This document shows positions 58,493 through 64,000 of a stretch of 64,000 nt of DNA, piece by piece. A model generated the notes under the pieces. The model did not search any database. It was not told the origin of the DNA and was given only the letters and a program-made list of their open reading frames with translations. A program made the position numbers and the translations under genes. Where the stretch lies: positions 434,001 through 498,000 of the forward strand of contig NZ_JANBVS010000001.1 in assembly GCF_024586915.1 (NCBI RefSeq). Reading direction: 5' to 3'. Each line of letters opens with the position of its first letter. The first letter of the stretch is position 1. The DNA comes from Bradyrhizobium sp. SRS-191 (GTDB lineage Bacteria; Pseudomonadota; Alphaproteobacteria; Rhizobiales; Xanthobacteraceae).

Positions 58493-59257
58493 TCACTCCG
58501 CGAACACGCTCTGCACGAACCCATCCGGATCGTTGCAGAACTCGCGCAGCGCCTTGAAGTGATCGGTGTCCTGCACTGCGACCTTCTCCAGGCCGTACTT
58601 CGTCAGCCGCAGCAACGTCGCACCGGGATAGGCCATCAGCACCGGCGAATGCGTCGCCATCAGCACCTGGCAGTGGCCGGCCTCGTCCATCCGCCGCATC
58701 AGCTTCAGGAACTCGATCTGTCGCGCCGGCGACAGCGCCGATTCCGGCTCGTCGAAGATATAGAGGCCCTGGCGCCGGCAGCGCTCTTCGAAGAAGCGCA
58801 GGAATCCCTCGCCATGGGAATGCGACAGGAAGTCGGGCGGCGGACCGTTGACGTCCAACGCGGCCTCGTCGAGATAGCGCGCGACCGAGAAGAAGCTTTC
58901 GGCGCGGAAGAACCAGCCGTTCGTGACCTTGGGCAACCAACTGGCGCGGAATGCCTGCGCGAGCGCGCCGCCCATGCATTCGACGGCACGGCTATGGTTC
59001 ACCGGCATGTAGCCCTTGCCGCCACCAGCCTCGTCGTAGCCGGCGAGCGCCGCGATGCCTTCGAGCAGCGTCGACTTTCCCATGCCATTCTCGCCGACGA
59101 TGATGGTGATGGCGTGCGAGAAGCTCAGCTCGAACTCGTCGTGCAAAAACGGCAGGCAGAACGGATAGGCGGCGCGATCGGCGATCTTGGCCGGATCGAG
59201 CCACAGCCGCTTCAGATAGGGTGCGGGCAGCCGGATCTCGCGCTGCTTCCTTGCCAT
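58493..59257 (-). CDS. AAA/ABC-type ATPase (AAA_21/SMC-like)
   Basis: 254 residues. Walker A GENGMGKSTLLE, signature-like region before Walker B, Walker B LYIFDEPESALSP and switch His in MATHSP. This is the small stand-alone ABC/SMC-like ATPase type related to AAA_21/AAA_15 families, some of which work in plasmid or phage-defence systems (OLD-like) but without a TOPRIM partner here. ATG 59257 is used, with AAAGG upstream; the GTG at 59260 is adjacent. It is not clearly linked to the genes upstream. Role unknown. Confidence 0.8.
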   Translation of the reverse strand: MARKQREIRLPAPYLKRLWLDPAKIADRAAYPFCLPFLHDEFELSFSHAITIIVGENGMGKSTLLEGIAALAGYDEAGGGKGYMPVNHSRAVECMGGALAQAFRASWLPKVTNGWFFRAESFFSVARYLDEAALDVNGPPPDFLSHSHGEGFLRFFEERCRRQGLYIFDEPESALSPARQIEFLKLMRRMDEAGHCQVLMATHSPVLMAYPGATLLRLTKYGLEKVAVQDTDHFKALREFCNDPDGFVQSVFAE

Positions 59258-59332
59258 CACGCCTTTACAACCTCAATGACACGAGCAGCAATGTTGCACA
59301 TCGCGGTGCAATCGACCACCGCCCACAGCGTG

Positions 59333-60190
59333 CTACGCCACGATCTCCAGCACCAGTTCCATCGTCATCAGCACCGGATTGTCGCCGCGCACCAGGCGTC
59401 CCTGCGCCAGCGCGCCGGTGTAGTCCACGAGTGCGATATCGAGCACGGCTTCGAGGCCGCTCTCGCCTCGCGTAATCCTTCCGGCAGCGATCGTCAGCTC
59501 GGTGGCGAACGGCGCAACGATGGCGCCGTCCTCGAACCGCGCCCCGATGGTCGAGCCGACGCCGCCGCGGATCCTGGCTTCATGGATGCCATGGCTCCGG
59601 CAGAACGCTTCCAGGCAGCCGGCAAAATCCTGGTTCGGCCGCAGCCGCAGCGCGAAGGCGCGGCGATCCGTGGTGGCACCACTTGGCGCTGCCGCCACCG
59701 GGCCGAACAGCTTGAACCCGGTCTCGGGATCAGGCTCCGCCGCAAAGATCGTCCCGTCGAGCCCGAACGCCTCGACCTCGAACGGTTCGGCGACGATGGT
59801 TTCCTCCGGCAGAATGTGTCCGCCCCCGGCGCGACCGCCCTCGTCCGTCCACAGCGCATGACAATGAAAGAACGGCGCGCCGTCACGAATGCCAAGCGTC
59901 ATCGTTCCGGTCGTCAGCTGCGTGACGCCGGCGGGACGATAAGTGTCGCTGTAGAACGCGGCATGATCCGGCGTCTTGGACAATGCCGGCATCACGTAGG
60001 CGAACGGCCCGAGCGCGCCGCGCTTGATGTCGAGCACGCCGCCGGCAAAGCCGTGTGCCGCAAAGCCGCGGCGCGCTGCCTCCAGCAGCGGCACGCCCTG
60101 CTCCATCGTGAAGGTGAACGCGCGGCCGCGCGCTTCGACCCATTGGATGCGGTCCGCAATGGGCGGACCGGGCTGGGTGATGAATCGCAT
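59333..60190 (-). CDS. PPC/DUF296-domain protein
   Basis: 285 residues with two PPC (DUF296)-like halves, each ending in a characteristic HxHxxx- or GRxxxG-type segment: GAPFFHCHALWTDE GG in the first half and VDYTGALAQGRLVRGDNPVL in the second. In plants this domain accompanies AT-hooks; bacterial stand-alone forms are of unknown function and trimeric. It starts 6 bp after the acyl-CoA synthetase stop, so the two are one operon; an acyl-CoA or aromatic-acid pathway is suggested by context only. Confidence 0.72.
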   Translation of the reverse strand: MRFITQPGPPIADRIQWVEARGRAFTFTMEQGVPLLEAARRGFAAHGFAGGVLDIKRGALGPFAYVMPALSKTPDHAAFYSDTYRPAGVTQLTTGTMTLGIRDGAPFFHCHALWTDEGGRAGGGHILPEETIVAEPFEVEAFGLDGTIFAAEPDPETGFKLFGPVAAAPSGATTDRRAFALRLRPNQDFAGCLEAFCRSHGIHEARIRGGVGSTIGARFEDGAIVAPFATELTIAAGRITRGESGLEAVLDIALVDYTGALAQGRLVRGDNPVLMTMELVLEIVA

Positions 60191-60196
60191 CGCGTG

Positions 60197-61792
60197 TCAG
60201 CCCTGCCTGGTCAGATCGAGCAGCCCGCGCGTCTCGAGCTCGTCGCGCACCAGGCGCTTGGGGATCTTGCCGTAGCCGGACTTCGGCAAGCTGTCCCAGA
60301 AGAAGAAACGCTTCGGCATCTTGTAGCGCGGCAGCTTGGTCGCGAGATAGCCGGCGATATCGCTCTCGCTCGGTGCTTTCGCGCCCTCGCGCGCAACGCA
60401 GACGGCGACGCCGACCTCGCCCCAAACCGGATCGGGCACGCCGAGCACGGCGACCTCGCCGATATCAGGATGGGTCAGGATCTTTTCCTCGACCTCGCGC
60501 GGATAGATGTTGGAGCCGCCGGAGATGTACATGTCCGACGCGCGGCCGGTGATGTAGACGAACCCCTGCGCGTCCATGTGGCCGAGATCGCCGGTGCGGA
60601 ACCAGCCGTCGCGAAATGCCTTCGCGTTGGCTTCGGGATTGTCGTAGTAGCCGGCGAACACCGCCGGGCCGATGACGCAGATCTCGCCGGTCTCGCCCGC
60701 CTTCAGCTCGCGGCCCTGATCGTCCTGGATCGAGACCTGCATGCCCGTGCGCTCATAGCCGCAGGTGCCGATCCGCGCCTGCGGTCCATCCTCTTCCTCG
60801 TGCGCCGCGGCCGGCAGCACGGTGATGTTGCCGGTGACCTCGCCGAGCCCGAAATACTGCACGATCACCTTGCCGAGCCGCGCCAGCGCGCGCTTCTGGT
60901 CCTCGCGATACATCGGCGCGCCGGCATAGATGACGTGACGCAGCGACGAGTGATCGAACTGATCGACGGCTGGATGCTCGACCATCATCTTCAGGATCGT
61001 CGGCACCGTGAACAGGTTGCTGACGCGATGGGTCTGAATGAGGCGGAAGGCCTCCGCGATATCGAACTTCTCGCTCGGCAGCAGCACCGTCTTGGCGCCG
61101 CGCGCGCTCTGCATCAGCTGATGCACGCCGGCGCCATGCGACAGCGGCGCGACGACCAGGGAAGCGTCGTGCTCGGTGGTGCCGGGCGTGAGATCGGCGA
61201 GATGGTTGGTGATGACGAAGGCCATCTGGCCATGGGTCAGCACCGCCGCTTTCGAGCGCCCGGTCGTGCCCGAGGTGAAGAAGAACCAGCAGGGATCGTC
61301 ATGCTCCACCGCAGCGTTCGGAACGTCAGCGCCGGCATGTGCCTTGATCGCCTCCGCGACGGAGCACGTGCCGAGAGTGCCGCCCTCACCCATGCGCCAG
61401 GTGAACGCTGCCGTCGTCACCGCCGCCGCATGCTCGGGAAAATCGCCGTGACAGAGAAACGCCTTCGCTCCGGAAGCCGTGGCGAGATAGGCGACCTCGT
61501 CCGGCATCAGGCGGAAGTTGGTGGGCACCCACACCGCGCCGAGCCGGAACGCGGCGAACATCGAGACGAACATCTCCTCGCAGTTCTTGGAATGCACCAG
61601 GATGCGATCGCCCTTGGCGATGCCCTGGTCGGCCAGCGCCGCCGCGAGCGCCGCGACCATCGCGTCGATCTCGCGCCAGCTCCAGGCACGCTCGCCCCAC
61701 ACGAAGCCGATGCGCTCCCCGAGCCTGCGGCCATTCTGGGTGACGATATGCGCGAGGTTCATCACCCGGCGGGACATGCGCAGCTGTGTCAT
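60197..61792 (-). CDS. Acyl-CoA synthetase (AMP-forming)
   Basis: 531 residues. ANL superfamily: P-loop-like FFFTSGTTGRSKAAVLTH, A5 motif YFGLGEVTG, GWFRTGDLGHMDAQGF, ISGGSNIYPREVEE and the C-terminal catalytic lysine in GYGKIPKR. It activates a carboxylic acid with ATP and joins it to coenzyme A; a medium/long fatty or aryl acid is likely, but chain length cannot be read. ATG 61792 has GAGG upstream and begins the conserved region; the longer frame is without support. The PPC-domain gene follows 6 bp downstream. Confidence 0.92.
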   Translation of the reverse strand: MTQLRMSRRVMNLAHIVTQNGRRLGERIGFVWGERAWSWREIDAMVAALAAALADQGIAKGDRILVHSKNCEEMFVSMFAAFRLGAVWVPTNFRLMPDEVAYLATASGAKAFLCHGDFPEHAAAVTTAAFTWRMGEGGTLGTCSVAEAIKAHAGADVPNAAVEHDDPCWFFFTSGTTGRSKAAVLTHGQMAFVITNHLADLTPGTTEHDASLVVAPLSHGAGVHQLMQSARGAKTVLLPSEKFDIAEAFRLIQTHRVSNLFTVPTILKMMVEHPAVDQFDHSSLRHVIYAGAPMYREDQKRALARLGKVIVQYFGLGEVTGNITVLPAAAHEEEDGPQARIGTCGYERTGMQVSIQDDQGRELKAGETGEICVIGPAVFAGYYDNPEANAKAFRDGWFRTGDLGHMDAQGFVYITGRASDMYISGGSNIYPREVEEKILTHPDIGEVAVLGVPDPVWGEVGVAVCVAREGAKAPSESDIAGYLATKLPRYKMPKRFFFWDSLPKSGYGKIPKRLVRDELETRGLLDLTRQG

Positions 61793-62062
61793 CGAGGCGC
61801 CCTCGTGCTGATAACGCGGATGAATAGCCCCGTGAACAGACTCATATGGCAGCGTCCCCTCGATCGATCCGTCGGGCGATCTCAGCCGCCCGTTACCATC
61901 CGGCCTGTTTATCGCGCTCCGCCGTGGCCTCGCAAGCGCGGCCTGCCCATCACACCCATGCGGACGGGTCATTCGAACGAATGCGGGCGCCGTGCGACAA
62001 ACCCGTGCCGGCCCGCGCATTCATCCATTTCACCGCGCGCCGAATCTGATTTGAGGACATCC

Positions 62063-62605
62063 ATGATCGATCGCCGCCTTCTGCTTCTCGGCCTCGCCGG
62101 CGTACTCGCCGCGTCCCCGCTGCACGCGCAAACCCCCGCCGCCAACGAGCCCGCCGGCATCATGACCGCGATCTATACCCGCGTCGCCAAGGGCAAGGGC
62201 GAGGACGGCGGCAATTTCGTCATCGCGGACAAGGCGGCGCGCGCGAAATATCTGTCGAAGGCACTGGCCGCCCAATGGGCCAAGATGGATGCCCGCACGC
62301 CCAAGGGCGAAGTCGGCGCGGTCGATTTCGATCCGATCACCAATTCGCAGGATCCGGATGTCGCCTCGTTCAAGGTGGTGTCGGAGAAGCAGGAGGCCGA
62401 CAAGGCGACCATCGCGGTCACCCTCACCGGCCACCGCAACGACCGCAAGGAACAGGCCGACAACGTCATCCGTTACGACCTCGTCCGCGAGGCCGGCCAG
62501 TGGAAGATCGACGACATCCGCGGCGCCATCGACGGCAAGCCGTGGTCGATCCGCGACATGCTGGCCGAGTTCATCAGGCTGACCGACAAACCGAAACGAA
62601 AGTAG
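62063..62605 (+). CDS. Exported DUF3828-like protein
   Basis: 180 residues. Signal peptide MIDRRLLLLGLAGVLAASPLHAQ, then an SnoaL/NTF2-like alpha+beta domain of the DUF3828 type (IMTAIYTRVAKGKGEDGGNF ... WKIDDIRG). The start is at 62063 after TGAGGAC; the frame upstream is open for 3.9 kb on this strand but overlaps four minus-strand genes and is not coding. It precedes the GNAT gene by 31 bp on the same strand, so they may share a transcript. No enzymatic role is known to me for this family. Confidence 0.8.
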   Translation: MIDRRLLLLGLAGVLAASPLHAQTPAANEPAGIMTAIYTRVAKGKGEDGGNFVIADKAARAKYLSKALAAQWAKMDARTPKGEVGAVDFDPITNSQDPDVASFKVVSEKQEADKATIAVTLTGHRNDRKEQADNVIRYDLVREAGQWKIDDIRGAIDGKPWSIRDMLAEFIRLTDKPKRK

Positions 62606-62636
62606 CGCCCAAGAGTAGCGCCTAAGAGGAGCGACC

Positions 62637-62909
62637 ATGACCGCCGTTCGCGACAACAAGGCCGAGAGCCGCTTCGAGCTCGACATCGAGGGCAACATCG
62701 CCTTCGCCAACTATCGCGCGACGCCGCAGGCGGTCATCATCACCCACACCGAGACGCCGCGTCCGCTACGCGGGCGCGGCATCGGCACCGAGCTGGTCAA
62801 GGGCGCGCTGGAGCTGATCCGCACCGAGGGCCACAAGGTCGCCGCGGGCTGCAGCTTCGTCGCCGATTACCTCCGCGATCACCCGGAGAACCGGGACATC
62901 ATGGCCTGA
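62637..62909 (+). CDS. Small GNAT-family N-acetyltransferase
   Basis: 90 residues, matching the short GNAT/YidJ-type family (PF14542-like): central strands (FANYRATPQAVIITHTETP), then the acetyl-CoA pyrophosphate loop RGRGIGTELVKGAL and a final helix before CSFVADYL-RDHPE. It transfers acetyl groups to an unknown acceptor. AGGAG lies upstream. The 31-bp spacing from the DUF3828 gene suggests a shared transcript. Confidence 0.88.
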   Translation: MTAVRDNKAESRFELDIEGNIAFANYRATPQAVIITHTETPRPLRGRGIGTELVKGALELIRTEGHKVAAGCSFVADYLRDHPENRDIMA

Positions 62910-63024
62910 CGGTCCGTAGAACTACCGAACAAAGCAAGTGGAGCGCCCGGATTAACGCAATGGCTACCCGGATGGATCAGCAATCCCCCGCCGAACAGAC
63001 AACCAGACCAATGGGGAGAGGCTC

Positions 63025-63189
63025 ATGTTCATCACCGCCATTTTCGATTTCCTCAAGCGCTACACGCATTATCGCGCTCAGCTCGCCTGCCTCGAACGGC
63101 TCGACGATCGCACGCTGCGTGACATCGGCGTCAATCGCGACCAGATGTATGCGCAGGCCTGGGAGCGCGCCGCACTCGTGCGCGCCTGA
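63025..63189 (+). CDS. DUF1127 small protein (54 aa)
   Basis: Reads MFITAIFDFLKRYTHYRAQL, then a segment matching the DUF1127 core (LDDRTLRDIGVNRDQ). It is arginine-rich, as in this family of alphaproteobacterial miniproteins (YjiS-like) known to affect phosphate and carbon metabolism and RNA regulation in some species. The start is set by GGGGAGAG upstream. It is short and easily missed, and is followed by a terminator. Confidence 0.85.
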   Translation: MFITAIFDFLKRYTHYRAQLACLERLDDRTLRDIGVNRDQMYAQAWERAALVRA

Positions 63190-63230
63190 GGTCTTTGCGC
63201 GCTGCCGCACATCACGAGAGCACACACGAC

Positions 63231-63256
63231 AAAGGCCCGCACGATGGCGGGCCTTT
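63231..63256. terminator. Terminator after the DUF1127 gene (possibly bidirectional)
   Basis: AAAGGCCCGC (63231-63240) pairs perfectly with GCGGGCCTTT (63247-63256), followed by a T-rich tract. The DUF3597 gene ends 25 bp further on in the other orientation. Confidence 0.85.
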
Positions 63257-63280
63257 CGCTTTCTTGCAGCACGCAGCGGC

Positions 63281-63688
63281 TCAGTGCTTGATCTCCGGCG
63301 GCAGCTTGCCGCCATTGGCCGCGAGCTTGCTCATCACCTGCTTGTGCAGCCAGACATTCATGCTCGCGGAGTCGTTGGTGTCGCCGCTGTAGCCGAGTTC
63401 CTTGGCGAGCTCCTTGCGGGCGGCAAGGCTCGAATCGATGTCGAGCGCCTTCATCAGGTCGACGATCGAGGTCCGCCACTCCAGCTTCTCGTGCTTGGCG
63501 GCCGCGGCCTTGTCAACGATCTCAGCCACGTCGACGCTCTGTGGCGCTGCAGCAGGCGCAGCCGCGGGAGCCGCAGCCGTGCCACCCGCGGGCGCGGTTC
63601 CGCCCGCAGCCGGCGTGCCGCCGCCGGCCGGCGCAGCCTCGGCATGATGGCCGAAAATCGCGCCCATGATCTTTCCGAAAACGCTCAT
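63281..63688 (-). CDS. DUF3597-domain protein
   Basis: 135 residues. An N-terminal helix (MSVFGKIMGAIFGHHAEA), a low-complexity Ala/Gly/Pro linker (~20-48), and the DUF3597 domain (LEWRTSIVDLMKALDIDSSLAARKELAKELGY; ending KLPPEIKH), a LysM-like/helical module. Function is not known. It is the last gene on the minus strand; upstream sequence to the window end has no gene. Confidence 0.88.
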   Translation of the reverse strand: MSVFGKIMGAIFGHHAEAAPAGGGTPAAGGTAPAGGTAAAPAAAPAAAPQSVDVAEIVDKAAAAKHEKLEWRTSIVDLMKALDIDSSLAARKELAKELGYSGDTNDSASMNVWLHKQVMSKLAANGGKLPPEIKH

Positions 63689-64000
63689 CAGTGGCTCCCA
63701 ATGGATAGAGATCGAATGAAGAACTCGGTCGGCGGTGTTCCGTTGCGGAGCTGCCCGTCACAGCTCCTTCGCGCGACGGTCACCTGCCAGCCCGAACACG
63801 GCGACCGTTGTGAAGCTTACCGAAGGCAGAATGACGGCGGAATGACTTTGTCCAGGGAATGCTCAGCTTCGTCGCGCTCTCCTGGCCCCCTAATGCACTG
63901 CGACATTCACATCCCTCACCGAGGCGTGAGTAGGCGCGGCCGTGTTCGCCATTATGCTTCTCACTTCCGTTCGCGAATGGCCGTCCCGAGGTTCGTCGCG
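63689..64000. other. Gene-free window end
   Basis: 312 bp upstream of the DUF3597 gene. No open frame with gene character or clear regulatory element was seen. Confidence 0.5.

Noticed and set aside
58199..62062. A 3.9-kb open frame on the + strand before the DUF3828 start
   Set aside because: It lies opposite three well-supported minus-strand genes (ATPase, PPC protein, acyl-CoA synthetase), has an Arg/His-rich composition with no domains, and is a known by-product of high GC third positions. Only the last 543 bp are coding.

Overview
The window is a GC-rich alphaproteobacterial chromosome segment, most likely from Bradyrhizobium or a close relative. Three things point there: the gene block uvrA / ssb-gyrA-coaD-two cyclophilins-queA; five Omp31-type outer-membrane porins in a row; and intergenic repeats of a style I associate with Bradyrhizobiaceae (34.8, 56.1-56.3 and 58.0-58.4 kb). 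The genus call comes from memory and context, not from a search. I recognised no rRNA or tRNA gene, CRISPR array, insertion sequence or integrase.

Layout. (1) 1-15.9 kb, all on the + strand, looks like a secretion-plus-modification locus. It holds the 3' end of a type I secretion ABC ATPase, a membrane-fusion protein with an unusually long cytoplasmic tail, a TibC-like O-heptosyltransferase fused to TPRs, two paralogous export candidates (1110 and 620 aa) made of a ~500-residue unit with the same His-rich C-terminus, and a 1410-aa protein with two TPR-sulfotransferase modules. A 55-bp element is duplicated upstream of both export candidates. (2) 16.5-24.9 kb: a formyltransferase-like protein, small secreted proteins, a DMT transporter, tandem secreted caspase-like proteins, cysK coupled to an orphan BrnA-like gene, and a zinc-ribbon miniprotein. 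(3) 25-29 kb: otsA with a palindrome just upstream of its TTG start, tgt, and asd. The asd gene is preceded by what looks like a complete Thr/Lys transcription attenuator. (4) 29.2-33.4 kb: a compact tyrosinase - DUF2182 membrane protein - caspase-like operon. (5) 33.7-49.3 kb: queA, two cyclophilins, coaD, gyrA, ssb, the five porins and uvrA. ssb and uvrA each carry an alphaproteobacterial LexA box (GTTC-N7-GTTC). (6) 49.3-51.9 kb: an AT-richer two-gene island with an HD phosphohydrolase and an ImmA/IrrE-type metalloprotease, possibly a defence module. (7) 52-63.7 kb: paired small secreted proteins, a lipase, a HAD phosphatase, a beta-propeller plus SRPBCC pair, a SEC-C protein, an AAA ATPase, an acyl-CoA synthetase plus PPC-domain pair, a DUF3828 protein, a GNAT protein, a DUF1127 miniprotein and a DUF3597 protein.

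The strongest candidates for undescribed biology are the 1-15.9 kb locus, the HD/ImmA island, the tyrosinase-DUF2182-caspase operon and the asd attenuator. Tandem duplication recurs across the window: export-candidate units, sulfotransferase modules, caspases, porins, cyclophilins and small secreted proteins.
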